In this document: one piece after another, positions 21,651 to 33,909 of the stretch
How positions within the stretch are numbered: position 1 is the stretch's first letter
Layout of the letters: every line of letters starts with the position of its first letter
NCBI RefSeq assembly: GCF_000143535.2
Contig: NC_037312.1
Coordinates: forward strand, 1,860,001 to 1,924,000
Length of the DNA: 64,000 nucleotides
DNA from: Botrytis cinerea B05.10
Lineage: Eukaryota; Ascomycota; Leotiomycetes; Helotiales; Sclerotiniaceae
Direction of reading: 5' to 3'
Program-made: the position numbers and the translations under genes
Notes under the pieces: generated by a model
Database searches by the model: none
Seen by the model: only the letters and a program-made list of their open reading frames with translations
Told to the model about the DNA's origin: nothing

Positions 21651-24506
21651 GAGACAACATTTTGTAGGGCTAACAGATGAATCTCATCTTGAATCATTCG
21701 AAACCCCAGAATAAAGATTTATCTAAGCGCCAGATAGATTACTGCAGTAGACTTGGGATGTACCACTCAAATATATTCTCCCAATATTCCGTTCGAGCCT
21801 GTCCATAGAGGGACTAAAAAAACTGCCGTGATTAGGAATCTTCGTTCGCTGTATATAGTACTGAGAAATCCAAATATAAATATAACCAGGGAAAGAGATG
21901 TAATTTTCATGCCCTTCATTTCATTGTACTCTCCAGTCGCAGAGCTACTTGTGCGTGTTTCCATGTTGTTCATGGCTCTGTAGCTTCATTCTCATTTTTT
22001 GAATTGTCGAGGTATATTCTTCGAAGCCTCCGCCAGATACATCTCGTTCATCGCCCAATGTTATTCCACCCTTTAAGCAACACCGTTTCCGCTTGTATAT
22101 TCCTCAAGCTGCACATCGTCGGGAAAAGCTTCTTAATTGTCGGCAGATAGGTATCGAAATACGGAGACATCGCAGAATTGATAGAACCAGCGTGTGTCGA
22201 CAGATAAACTATAGAATGCCACGTTGGGATATTTAGTCGAGGGGTTCGCGATTGTATGTAGTGTTAGCTTAAATAATACCCGAGAATGAATTCAAATATG
22301 ATTGAGTATGTATCAACTCTTGCCGGGTTCTTTGGGCTTTCAGGCTCAACATCATTTGACGAGCGACAGAAGTTTCGATCAAATATGCAAATATGCAATG
22401 TATCCCTCATTGTAATCCTTCGACGTGTGTGCCTCTTGTGATGTATTCGGGCTGCTAATGGAGCCCGTCTTGCTTTGTTTTGTGTGCAACAAACCCCGCA
22501 TTAGCGTCCTGAAGGCTGTCTGTGTTGCAATCATTTATTGTCAATCATTTAGAGGCATTGGCTTGATACTCAGGTATGTATAGGACTGGCAGTTGAACCA
22601 GCAATGCCAACGAAACATAATATCTGCATCATGTAATTCGAAGGTATATCTTTGATTCTTGCAGGGCCGTCGGATTTGTCCCGCGGCCACAACTTTGAGA
22701 TGGACACAGTCTTCCTCATGACGCTGTCTTTTTGTGTTTGGAACAGCGTGCATGTTATGCAATGCTAACTAACCACTTAGTGAAGGTACCGACGACGTAA
22801 CTTTCGAGTCTTTACGAATTAATTGTCCGAGAGCGGAACAGATAAGAGGAATGCTGTGATCCATGGTACTGCTTATTTGAGTAAGATATGATGACGTGCA
22901 TGTAATTTTGTGAGGTACTTTCCAAATAAAGCTCGCCGAGCATTTTGTTGAGCATGGATTGAAAAATAGAGGCTGAACTAAATCCGGGGATCTTGGAAAT
23001 CCGTCTTGGAGGTTCTTGGTTCTTGATGTCGATGTTGTGATTCCACTGAGTGCTCGTACATATTACAATACGAGACGGCCGAGAATATGTACATACCCTT
23101 AGTACCTACGTAGGTAGATATTCTGATGTTGATGCTCGCATTTGATTCCAAGCAACAGCAACAGCATAACTTAGATATATTTAGTAGCTTATCTAATCAT
23201 TGATTAGCTTCCGCATACGAGGCACGTTACCTAGATAGGCACTAAAGTTAAAACTTTGTATTATATGACAACAAAGGGGGTAGGTATGTATATATTGGTA
23301 CGCCCTTCTCAATATCAACCAATTTTCTTCCTGTTTTCTTCCTGTTTTCTTAACTTTCACTAATGAACTGGAAAAGAGATAAACTTTGATCATCTGGATA
23401 AAGTCTCTTCATTCACCAAGTAACGCACAGATGTAGTGACATCTTCATAATTGATACCCCGTGGCTTTTCGACGGTAAGCGTACGTATCTCATCCTCCTC
23501 TCCTTTCATAGTCCGAGTACGATATGGATCTACTTCGATTTTCAATTTGATAGACTCATTGAAATTCGTCCTATTTTTACATCGCCATTAGCAAGTAGTT
23601 TTGCCAATCAGCACTAGCATTATCTCTCCGGTAAAATGCCCTGAGTCCCCAAGACTAATTGCGAATGATACCCCTCTTGGCACCACCGTGTAAACTCAAT
23701 TACTCCGCAGTACACTAATTCAAATGGTTATTCTATCAATCATACTCGTGTTGCTGAGACGATCATTCCACAATAGGGAGAGTGTGTTTGGAGTAATTGA
23801 GTTTATACACGAATTCACATACCTTTCCAACCTGTTTTTTGACCTGCCCAGGCTTGACCTGCCGTTGTTTTTACCTATGTGTGCTAGCACACAAGACTCG
23901 GAAACCATGCATATCTTTCCGAGCCTGTTCATTCCTTATTGCTTGTGTTCAAATGGAGAAAAAGGTCCTCTAGCTTTGTACAGGCGTTCCCACAAAATAT
24001 GCTCATTCACCACTGGAGATCGAGAAAGGGTTCAATGATTGTCTACCCCGCCAATGACCGCTAATCACTACCAGATGCTAATTAGACTAGTGATGTATCG
24101 TGCCTCATTGATCCAGCAATTCAAAAGGCACCTAGGTACACTTGGGTCGAATTTAACCACTTCTAAAGTGTCAATCGTCAAATTTTGTATCAAGTGATTC
24201 AATGACCAACATGGTAGAACAATATTCCATTAGGCAATGCGCAGCGCTATTCTCCTGCCTATCCCAATAAGGTCATGGAAATATTAGCCCCGCGCCGTCT
24301 CCGACCTGTAGCTTTCACTAGGTATCTAGATACTAGTAGATAGTGGCCATTCAAACTCCTACATAAACAACAAAATCCTGCCATTCATATTTCCATTATT
24401 ACATCGCATTTATTCAAGTCTCTATTGGTCATTTGCAAAATCCTCCTCACTCGCTCTTGGATTATCATTCTTCTTCACAGGCCCTCGCTTCTATATCAAA
24501 CTCAAT
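21651..24506. other. Long gene-poor spacer
   Basis: AT-rich, with only short ORFs lacking coding character. A short palindrome ACCTACGTAGGT lies near 23104. The last part is the promoter and leader of the PIR-repeat gene. Confidence 0.45.
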
Positions 24507-25934
24507 ATGAAGACCACACTCGTTGTTGTTGCTGGTCTGGCATCTGTCGCATCTGCTCAGGTCACAGCTCTCATTACCCCAACCGCATCTGCTCCTGATG
24601 GATGTGCAACTAGCTATTCTGGCGCTTTTCAGATCTCTACCGTAAATGTTAGCAGTGTAGCAAAACGTCAGCAAAAGGTGAATATATCTCTATATCTTTC
24701 AATCTATCGTTAGATATGATCTGGCTAACCTTTATATAGCGTGCCGACTGCTCATCATCTCTTGCCGTCACACTTAGTGACGGTATTCTAAAGGACCAGC
24801 AGGACAGAACGGGATACATTGCCTCAAACACTCAGTTCCAATTCGATGGCCCACCACAAACTGGGGCTATCTATACCGGTGGCTGGTCTGTTTGTTCAAA
24901 TGGCTCTCTCGCTCTTGGAGGTTCCTCCGTTTTCTACCAGTACGTAAAATTCTTCCATCCCTAATTTATGTCCGGATGTCAAGTCCCATTTTCCCTCTTC
25001 CTCAAAAAAACCCTTCTTCCTTTTCCTCCCAAATATTCCTCTGATAGACAATACTGACTTTCCGATTCTCAACAGGTGCCTATCAGGTACATTCAATAAT
25101 TTGTACACGGAATCGCAGGGTGAGCAATGCTCCCAAATTTTGATTCAAACATCTGCATGCAGCTCAGCTGCTGGGTCTGGCGTCATTGGACAATCAACTG
25201 ATGGTCAAGCAACTGCCACTGCCATCACTTCTCTATCCTCTGCAGCAATTTCTCAAATCTCAGATGGACAGCCACAAGGTGCAACCTCGGCCGCTACTAT
25301 CTCTCAAATTAGTGACGGACAAGTTCAAGCCCCTACATCTGCTGCTGGTGCGCCAATCACTCAGATTAGTGATGGCCAAGTCCAAGGTGCCACCTCTGTT
25401 GCACCATCCCCAACAGGTGCTCCTATCAGTCAGATTACAGATGGACAAATTCAAGGCGCAACGTCCGCGGCTGCCATCTCTTCGGCGGTGGTCTCTCAGA
25501 TTCCAGACGGTCAAATCCAAGCTCCTACTAGTGCTGCCGCTCCTTCGGCGGTGGTCTCTCAGATTCCAGACGGTCAAATCCAAGCTCCCACTAGTGCTGC
25601 CGCTCCTTCGGCGGTGGTCTCTCAGATTCCAGACGGTCAAATCCAAGCTCCTACTAGTGCTGCTGCTCCTTCGGCGGTGGTCTCTCAGATTCCAGACGGT
25701 CAAATCCAGGCCCCCACCAGTGCAGCCACACTCGAAACTAGCACTTCTCTTGCAGGTGCAGTCATCTCTCAAATTAGCGATGGCCAGGTTCAGGCACCTA
25801 CTGCCACCCCAACGAATGGTACCTATTCTAGCATAACATCCGCCCCCGTTGATTTCACTGGCGCTGCCAACTCTTACCAAATCAGTGGCTCTTTGGCTGC
25901 GGCTGCCATTGGTCTCTTTGCTGCTATTTTGTAG
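24507..25934 (+). CDS. PIR-repeat cell-wall protein with C-terminal repeats and GPI-type tail
   Basis: Exons 24507-24677, 24740-24939 and 25076-25934 encode 409 residues. PIR proteins are attached to beta-1,3-glucan through an ester at the first Gln of the repeat Q-(I/V)-x-D-G-Q-x-Q. Residues 1-18 are a signal peptide, and KR at 53-54 is a likely Kex2 site. A Cys domain follows with C61, C109, C125, C142 and C152; the last spacings (x15, x16, x9) are close to the four-Cys PIR domain. Nine repeats of the SQISDGQVQ type come after it, four of them inside near-identical 63-nt units. The end, [15 protein letters not shown], looks like a GPI-anchor signal. Yeast PIR proteins carry their repeats before the Cys domain, so the order here is reversed, and the two anchoring modes may coexist. 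Confidence 0.9.
25495..25730 (+). repeat. Four tandem 63-nt units inside the PIR gene
   Basis: Unit starts are at 25495, 25558, 25621 and 25684. Each encodes 21 residues beginning [18 protein letters not shown]. Differences are a handful of synonymous changes, pointing to recent expansion or homogenisation. The last unit diverges after the PTSAA. Confidence 0.95.
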
Positions 25935-28816
25935 AGTTCCTCTGGCACATCAAATAACGAGATAATTTTTATTCTTGATAATACTTTTTATGGTTACGAT
26001 GGATTTAATAAGGGGTTCTTACACGGGATATCGGAATGGCAAACAAAACACCCCTTACCGCATTTTTTGGGTCGACAGATCACATCATGATAAATATGAA
26101 CGGGCACAGGATGAGGCAATAGGGGCGTAATTATCACATCACAAGGTATCAATTTACAAAATTGAATAATGGGTACATGTTAATAATTGAGAAAAACTCG
26201 ACATTGCAGATATTTAATTATGAAATGATCCAAAGGAATGAATAATGAATCACGCAAACGGCTTAACAATGCACTCAACAAATTTCAAAAATGACTTATT
26301 CTTACCCTATTCTCTGGGTCCTTGTTGAATTATCTCATGTACTTCTTGATCTACTCATGTGCTGCTTTATCCTTACGTAATTTTATCATTGACTAGCAAT
26401 AGATTTATGAAGCACCAGAATATGTATAACACTCGTTCGTGATGCACCGTCAAGGCCCGCAACCATCAATTAGCCTATCCAACTAGTCAGCCCGTTTAAC
26501 ACGCGTCATCAATGTCTTGATTAATTGCATCCAGTCAACCAACCAACAACCCACGCGCTAGCCTCCCCGCCAATATGCACCCCGCTGCCAAGAGTTCTGC
26601 CTTGGGCGTTCGGCCTGGCACTAAATATTTAGCATATCTACCCGAGTCGGCACTAGAGCTAGAGCTAGAAGTGACATTAGGAAAATTATAGGAACAGAAT
26701 TGTTGGGGATTGGTAAGAGTATCTGTTTAGCCTGTTTATAGTTCCCATCTACGATTTTTGGAGACAAGGATCTTGGGGTAGGAAATATAAATGTGGAGGG
26801 ATCTCAAATGCCGCAGCTCAATTCATTTATCTATGCTAGTATATATGTACTATAGTGTTGGTAAGAATCTCCTAGGTTTTTTATTTCCCTGGGTACTGAT
26901 TTCCCGATAACAAAACCCTATTTATTTTCGTTGCCGGAACCATTATATAGTGTCCTATATACCTCTCTCAACGCTTTTAAAGAGCTGGCTTGGATCTTGG
27001 CAGGCACAAAGTTAAAAGTTTCTTTGATTATAACTGAATCACGTCCTGGGATACCTTGATGGGATTGATTGTCTCGATGGTCTATAGGAACCAATAGTAT
27101 TGTTATAGCTATGCTTGTCTTGATTTTGACCACGCTTTCTGGGTAGCATACCGATGGGAAATGTATAATATCGATTTGCACAGGTTTCTATCGGTACGTA
27201 ACCAGTTCAAAATATCCACTTGGAATACTTTGCACAATGGAGAGAGGAAGAAGTCTGATAAGATTGGACTTATATCATGTTTCCTTTAGCTAGGTGAACA
27301 ATTCTTCATGGGAATTCTCAGTACTTGACCATGGACGTATTGATACTCTCAGGCAAGTCCGAAGAGAATCATTGGGGCATATAGATATCGGAGGGGCTCA
27401 AAAAGCTGATTTGAAAATTATATTGTCGAGAGGCCATCACTAGTATCTGTGTTTGAAAGCTTTGATGGTGAGGGTACTGAAGTATTGGAATCGAATGTGG
27501 AGACATACAAACTCCGGCTTTCCTTGTGACTTTGGAATACAACAACATCGATTTCATGAGAGAGATAATAATATTCATTTACCAATACGTTCTATGCTCT
27601 TTATTGCTTTTGAAACTACAGCAGTCGTAGGAGCTAGAGCTGGCTCTTCTAGAAAAAAGATAGCACCGACTTTGGACGAATAATTTTCATCGAACACGCC
27701 CTTGAAAGTCGTTTTTCACATTATTAATTCATTTCCTCGGAGAGTCCTCTAGGGACTTTAAGATTGGATTTCGTTCCATCCCCTTCTGCTGCAGCAGAGA
27801 CTTGATGATCTAGTGGTCTCTAGTAGCATCTATGTTCTTGGAACCAATTTGTTTATTTTGTATTACTTTCAACCAGAAATTCATGGATGCCCACTTAATA
27901 TATCAAATGTTCATATAGTTTTTGTTTTGGAATACCTAATTATGCGGCCAGCTCATTCTGCTGAAATTCGCTACTGTATTTTTCAATTCAGAAGTCTACT
28001 TCAGCTCAATGACACGAACGTCATAAGCATATGCCCTTTTCACACTCAGGCGCGCAAATTTACCTTCTCCGTCCTCTGTCTGGTGTCGAGATATCTAATT
28101 TTGTGACAAACAATCCTTGTTTTCTAACAAAGTGGATACTCTACATGGCTTGAGAATCTGCGATAGCAGCTATCACTCATAGCATCCAAGATTGGTAGTC
28201 TATGTCGATAAATTTGGGCAAGAAACAAGACTGGCCGTGATAGTCCAAGAGAACGGAGCTGTGCACCCTCGCTTAAAGTTCTGGAATGTACAAGTAGGAA
28301 CCGAAAAGAAGGATCAAGTTTTGCATCCGACAATTTTTCACACGACATTGATAAATACTTTTGTTTGTGTTAACAATGACCATTGTCAGCTAGTAACAAC
28401 TAGAAGATAAAAGCTTTGTTAAAAAATTCCATTCAAAACCCAAAAAGAAACGTCTGCTATGAAACAAGAAGGCTCGAGAAATCCAATGTGAATACGGCAA
28501 TGGACTCTCAGTTTCGAAGTTTAACGAGAAGACTAAACGACAATTCCAGAGCAATCGAAACAATTTTAGACTGGGATAGAATTTTCAAATCAACTCTGAA
28601 CAATGGAATCTGTTGTAATTATGGTATAGTCTATTCTCGAAATGTGGTATTCAACCGGATTTATTTTTCCTTGTAATTTAATTTATCTCTTCTTCCTTCG
28701 TCTGTTCTTCTCGTCATTACCCCATTCTGTCCCTTTTGCACGCCTAACTATACTCACTACTTAGATTAGCCAAAATTTCTTCATAAATTAACCTGGACAG
28801 GCACATCAGCACCACC
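25935..28816. other. Long gene-poor spacer
   Basis: Nearly 2.9 kb with no supported gene. Small ORFs are present on both strands but lack coding character. A GCTAGA-type short tandem lies near 26655. Confidence 0.45.
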
Positions 28817-30172
28817 ATGACTCCCGCTGCCGTTCCCCAATTTATTGACTCCTACACGATCCTCTCAATTTCTCCCAGTGCCCCCGGATCAGAGGTCTCT
28901 AAGGCCTGGAAACAATTAGCTCTTTTACTTCACCCAGATAAAAACTTAAGCCGAGACACGAAAGAGCGCTTCCAGCAACTGCAAGACGCATACGATGCGA
29001 TCAAGACGGCAAGAGCACGGAAACACCATGATGCGCTTCGAGACCAGTATTTAGCAGCTCAAGAAGCAGCGAGTATCGCTACGGAAGCCGCATTATTAGC
29101 AGCAAGAGAAGCTGAGAGTGAAAATGCAAGATGGGAGAGCGACCAGAAGCAAAAGAAGCAGCAAGAAATGCTGTTAAGGGAGAAGGATATCTGTCGCGTC
29201 CAGAAGGAGAAGGGAGATAAGAGAGAGAAAGCCGAGAGACACATATCTGAAGAAGAAGATTGTACAGTAGCCGATATATTCCAAATCCTTCACTACGGAG
29301 GACTGAAGATCATTCAACGAGCGCTCTATAGAGCAAAAAAGCACTGGGACTACCAATCACCAGTATTTTCCGAGTTCAAAAACAGGATAAGCGCCAGTTA
29401 CCAAGCTAGAGAGAGTATGCACTGTGAAGCACGAAATAATATCATCAAAACCATCATCCAGCAACAACAGTCGATACATCATACCCGCGGCAAAAAAGCA
29501 CCACTGCTCTCCGATCATGAGGAGTTGAAGCAGAATCAGAAACTTTGTACTCGTTTCAAGGCGCTCCAACAAGAAAGCTTCGATTACGAAAACCGACAGT
29601 ACAAATGGAGACAATCGATCTCCGCAGAAGCCCTACTAATAATTGGTCCTCTCAACCAGTTACTTGAAGACTACAGCCCGGATTGTTTCGAGCCTGCCCG
29701 TTGTTTCTGGAAGTCTTTCGCCGAAATCTCTCGTCCACTGGCAGATGATGTTGACCAAATTCCCATGTCCACGAGCAAGCTTTGGAACCAAGCATTATAT
29801 GGATTTGTTGCCCAGGAAATTGGGCTTGGGGTGGCATCGAATCTTGGCACAGAACCGCAAGATGCGGACACTATACGAGATATTTGGGAACGAAAAATGA
29901 GAGAGGGACCATGGCATTGTGCGTTAGGCGATCGTCTAAGCAAGCCGCTTGGAGCTGAGGACAGGGGAGATATTTGCGGACGTTGTTGTTTGCAAACTTA
30001 CTGTTGCGAGCACGAGACAGTGGCAAGTCGGTGCGAGAATTGCGAGATGGTGGTTTGCGAGATTTGCAGGGACGAGCTTGGGGCTTTACGCGAGTTCGGA
30101 GCCTGGGTGAGAGAAGCTGGATTTTATAGTGGAGAGAGGCCTGAGTTCTTGTACGCTCCGGCGAGACGGTGA
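28817..30172 (+). CDS. J-domain (DnaJ-like) protein with coiled coil and Cys-rich tail
   Basis: A single exon of 451 codons. Residues about 12-72 form a J domain with helix II KAWKQLALLLHPDKN; the HPD that stimulates Hsp70 ATPase is intact at 39-41. Next comes a long charged helix (about 75-150: RKHHDALRDQYLAAQEAASI, then Lys/Glu/Gln repeats), probably a coiled coil. The middle is unrecognised and partly helical. Residues 387-417 hold ten cysteines and a histidine (CGRCCLQTYCCEH, then CENCEMVVCEIC), suggesting a small zinc-binding module. There is no Gly/Phe region, no type I zinc finger and no signal or membrane segment, so this is a J protein of the type III kind with a non-standard tail, probably cytosolic or nuclear. 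Clients unknown. Confidence 0.85.
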   Translation: MTPAAVPQFIDSYTILSISPSAPGSEVSKAWKQLALLLHPDKNLSRDTKERFQQLQDAYDAIKTARARKHHDALRDQYLAAQEAASIATEAALLAAREAESENARWESDQKQKKQQEMLLREKDICRVQKEKGDKREKAERHISEEEDCTVADIFQILHYGGLKIIQRALYRAKKHWDYQSPVFSEFKNRISASYQARESMHCEARNNIIKTIIQQQQSIHHTRGKKAPLLSDHEELKQNQKLCTRFKALQQESFDYENRQYKWRQSISAEALLIIGPLNQLLEDYSPDCFEPARCFWKSFAEISRPLADDVDQIPMSTSKLWNQALYGFVAQEIGLGVASNLGTEPQDADTIRDIWERKMREGPWHCALGDRLSKPLGAEDRGDICGRCCLQTYCCEHETVASRCENCEMVVCEICRDELGALREFGAWVREAGFYSGERPEFLYAPARR

Positions 30173-30616
30173 TGGAATGGAATTGGCGTTACTTTATTGT
30201 TCGAGTGTAACTTGTAGTTTGTAATTCAATACTCTTAGTAAAGTGGTATAACACACCGGTATTGAGTCTTCCCCTGATCATCTTCTCTTTAGCTAAGACT
30301 GGCAGTGATTCTAAGTTCCGAAAGGGTTTAACATATATATCATGGAGCCAAAGATGCCTCAAAGTTGAAGTGTGGAATAATTCGATCTCATTTGTATGTT
30401 TCTGTCTAGAAAACTATTTAGAACGAGTCAATGTCCATAAGTTCCTCAAGCAATGCGCTTGGGATGTGCCAAAAAGCGACAGCAAGGGTATTTGAAATCC
30501 TACCGACCCATTGCACCTCCCGTAAGTAGTCCTGAAGCTATGATCTCACGGGTTATACAGTCTACGATTAATCCAACGCCAATTCGCCATCCCGTAATTC
30601 CTTTGGAGAGTATCCT
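30173..30616. other. Convergent spacer
   Basis: It lies between the 3' ends of a plus-strand and a minus-strand gene. No gene was seen. Confidence 0.45.
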
Positions 30617-31634
30617 TTAGTCGATCTCCATTGCATCTTGAACATCGTGATTCTCGACCTCTTCTGATTCTATCTCTACGACAGGAACTTTTTCCAATGA
30701 AATTGCGTTTGGTGTCCAATCCATGTCATCCTCCATGGGTCGTTCCCCAATCTGTTGAAGCGCCGTCTCCATCTTGTATCTGGCGGCTTGCATGTCTGTT
30801 ACACTCAGCTTTTCCCAATCGTAAAGTTCAGTCCACAACTTATGGAACTTTAATTGCCTTGAGTGGTCAGAAAGCAAGCTCATGAGGTCTTCGGCTTGTT
30901 GCGCCAAACCACGTAGTTCTTGACTCGAAAAGATATGCCGATGGGTGGCAGAGTTTCGTATTCGGACAGCATTGGCCAGGCAGTGATGAAGAGATTTACT
31001 GTGCGAGGTAATGGCTTCAGATGGGACATTCTCTGGAAGGATCGTTCTCCATGTAGACAGTTCAACCGCTTCCGAGCACGTCCAGTTGTTCCTTTGTAGT
31101 ACATCGGGAATCCATCGCGACGCAAAGGTATAACATCCCTCCTCCATGATCCGCTGCATCATACCAAGAATGTAATGTTGTACTTCGTAAGGAAGACCGA
31201 GGTCTGGAGAGGTGTATGCAGGACTCGAGCTATTGTTCGCATGAGCCATCGGCTTATGTTGCGAGGTTGGCGTGACCTAGAAAGGGTTATAGGATGAGCA
31301 GAGCATATTTCTCCAAGCAAGTGTGGAAACATACCATTGTCCAAACCTCTTGACGATTTGCTGTTTTTGATCTTCCAGGGTAATCGCGCGGTGCCCATTG
31401 GCTGGCGCCCAGCCCACCAGAACTCTTCCGCAGTTCATTATTTGCCAGCTCGCCATCCAGGATTATTTCGCGGGTCGTTTCGATTGCCCGATTCTTACTC
31501 ATTTCTCTCGGAGTGCGCGGGCGGGTAGTAGAGACGGACGCATTCTCTCGCGCGGAATTGTTGTAGCCGGAGCCATTATAGCTCGGGGAGCGATAGCTGC
31601 CGGGGGCCCAGATACTCGTTCTAAGCCCGCTCAT
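30617..31634 (-). CDS. Unrecognised fungal protein with an RNxxxH motif
   Basis: Exons 31634-31335 and 31276-30617 encode 319 residues; the 58-nt intron has a GTATGT donor and TTTCTAG acceptor and keeps frame. The first 100 residues are Ser/Asn/Arg-rich and include two WAP patches (SIWAPGSYRSPSY and SQWAPRDYP). The remainder is helical. Residues 207-212 read RNSATH inside CLANAVRIRNSATHRHIF, the R-N-x3-H signature used by HEPN-type RNases, in a helix-rich setting. The fold cannot be proved from sequence by eye. The C-terminus is acidic (VEIESEEVENHDVQDAMEID). No secretion signal. Confidence 0.7.
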
Positions 31635-32221
31635 CTTTTCTTCACATTCGAAAACACCCAGGTGTGTCCTGTGTGTGTATATTTATTGGTTGCGGAGAAC
31701 AAACTCTATGGCGGGACGCAAATGAGTGTGATGTGGAAAGAAAGCAAATGACGACACTAATAAAACATGGAGAAGAATGCTCGAACAGGATGAAATACTT
31801 AATTCAATGGACTATTTATACGATGCTTCTTTTTACTCAGATATTGACAACTATCTTTGACTCAGAAACAGATGTTCAACAATGACTTCTTCGTTCTTTC
31901 CAGTCTGATAACAATGAGAGACTTACGGGAAGGCAGTCAGTACATGTCAACCATAATCTAGCAGCTGTGCAAAGTTCCTTGGCCGGAACAATAGATTTTC
32001 CGTAAGTTTTTAGATGACTAATGAATATCCGAGCTTTCCAGGCGGGAGTTCTGCACGCATCTCACTCTCACCCACCCGCCGAAAATGCACGCGAGTGTCA
32101 TATACTTTCGAGCTTACGGAAAGAACTTTGAGAACTTGGGACAATGTATTGCTTAAGGAGTACTCTAACTATGTGGATCAATCTGATGCTTCTTTTATCT
32201 TCTCAAATATTCACCACAACG
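31635..32221. other. Spacer, no gene seen
   Basis: It holds the promoter of the RNxxxH gene and the 3' flank of the RBR gene. No coding frame was found. Confidence 0.45.
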
Positions 32222-33909
32222 TCATTCTCTCTTGCAAGTGCTCTTGCACTCGTTCCACTCTCTCTTACATTCCCAACACCACTCAAACAGACATTTGCAA
32301 GTCATGTGTAGGCAACCTTCGTTCTTTTCAATGACGAATTTACACCTAGGACAATTTCTCCAGCCCTCCTTCTCCGCCAAAGCCTGTACTGCTAGACCCT
32401 CCTTATCCTCTTTACAAACTCCGGGATGCTCTTCATTACCGCAAGGTGCACATGTGCGGTGCTTGCATGCTTGGCAAATTGCAATGGTCCCATGTATGTT
32501 CGCTGGTGGGATGAATTTAGCACATTCTTTGCTGGAGCAGTAACGAGGATCCTTGGTAGTTTGCTCGAGAATCATCATCTTGTAGGAACTGATGAAAGTT
32601 GCATCGAGCCAGCGAGAAGCGAGGTTGGTCACGACATTCACCTTGCAGCACTTGAATCGTGTCTTAGATGAAAGAGCAGATTGGAAGGCACCTGATTGAG
32701 TTAGCATTCATGAACAAAGAATTGAAACTGAGACTGCTTACCCGCGATACATTCTCCACAATAGGCGTGCTTGCAGGACAGTACGCACATCTTGACCTTT
32801 TCTCCCACCTCCATACATGACACACAGTCTGCCTGTCTTGCCTTCTTCTCCTTTTCAGCTAACTCGCGTGCCTTTTTTGCATCTGCGACCCGCTGTTTTT
32901 CCTTTTCAGCTAACTCACGCGCTTTCTTAGAATCGGCAACGCGCAACTTTTCTTTCTTCTGGGCTTCTACTTGGATTTTTTTCGCAGCATCCTCATTTAT
33001 TCGGTGCTCTCGGTCCAATTTAGCTTTCTTCTCAACTTGTTGTCGTTGCAATCGCTCTGTCTCAAGTCTCACTTTCTTCTCAGCCTCCTTGCGAGCTGCC
33101 CTCTCTTTCTCTAATTCAGCCTTCCGCTCTGCTTCGGCAGCTTCTCTTGTCTCTCGTCTTCTCCTTGCCTGTCTTTCCCTTTTCTCCTCATCCTCTGACA
33201 CTCTTCTGGTCTCCTCCTCCTGTTGGTGGACTTCTTGTTCCCATTGAGCTTGAGCGGCCTGCGCTGCAGCTAAGTCTCTTTCAAGCGAAGCGGCCCTTTC
33301 CTCGTCCCTTCGAAGCAAGATCCTCGCAAGATCCTCCTGCTCACCAAGTCTCCTTTCTTGCTCTTCCCACTCTCGTTGCAAAGCGGCAGCATGACTATCC
33401 TCATTCTCCCACTCGGTAGCAATTCTGATAGCTTCTTCCGTTTCCCTCTCAAGACGTGCGGCCCGTCTTGCGTCAGAAGCAGCTTGCTCTTCTTCAATTT
33501 GAGCTTGCAATCTTTGCGCCTCTATTCTATCGAGTTCAAATTGAGACGGCGAAGGGCTTCGAGTCTCCAGATTGCGTGCAAATCGCAGTTGTAACTGAAT
33601 AAGATCATCCTCGCGGTCCCATTCAGCTTGAAGTCTCTGAGCCGTGAGCTCGTCAGACGTTAAAGTCGAGTTAGAACTGGAAGAACTGCTTGAGGTAGCT
33701 TTTGATCGCGAGGTACGCGGGCGAGATGAAGCCGCTCTGCCCTTATGGACTGAAGATTGAGGCTCCATTCGAGATTTTGGCTTGGACTTGATCTCAGGCT
33801 TTTTCTCGGATGAAGTGTGAGATCGAGACCTGGATGGGGACTGGGATCGGGATTTTGACCCCGCTTGTGGAATCGAAGGTGGTAAAAGATGCTTAAAATA
33901 GCTTTTCAT
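32222..33909 (-). CDS. RBR-type (RING-IBR-RING) E3 ubiquitin ligase
   Basis: Exons 33909-32742 and 32691-32222 (50-nt intron with GTAAGC donor and GCTAAC branch) encode 545 residues. RBR ligases receive ubiquitin on a Cys in RING2 before passing it to the substrate. RING1 spans the intron: CVSCMEVGEKVKMC, then CKHAYCGECIAGAF and later KCC. The IBR contains YCSSKECAKF, ICQACKHRTCAPC and HPGVC. RING2 is CPRCKFVIEKNEGCLHMTCK with downstream WCWEC and C-x3-C; the Cys in GCLHMTC is the expected catalytic residue. The N-terminal 90 residues are Ser/Arg-rich. Residues about 90-355 are a very Glu/Arg/Lys/Ala-rich helix, likely a long coiled coil, with a duplicated RVADxKKARELAEKEK unit. Cytosolic or nuclear; substrate unknown. 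Confidence 0.9.

Noticed and set aside
25260..25880. Long ORFs antisense and out of frame to the PIR repeats
   Set aside because: They are by-products of the 63-nt repeat (63 is a multiple of 3, so all frames repeat) and have no domain.
32771..33247. 158-codon plus-strand ORF rich in Ser/Phe
   Set aside because: It is the complement of the Glu/Arg-rich coiled coil of the RBR gene.
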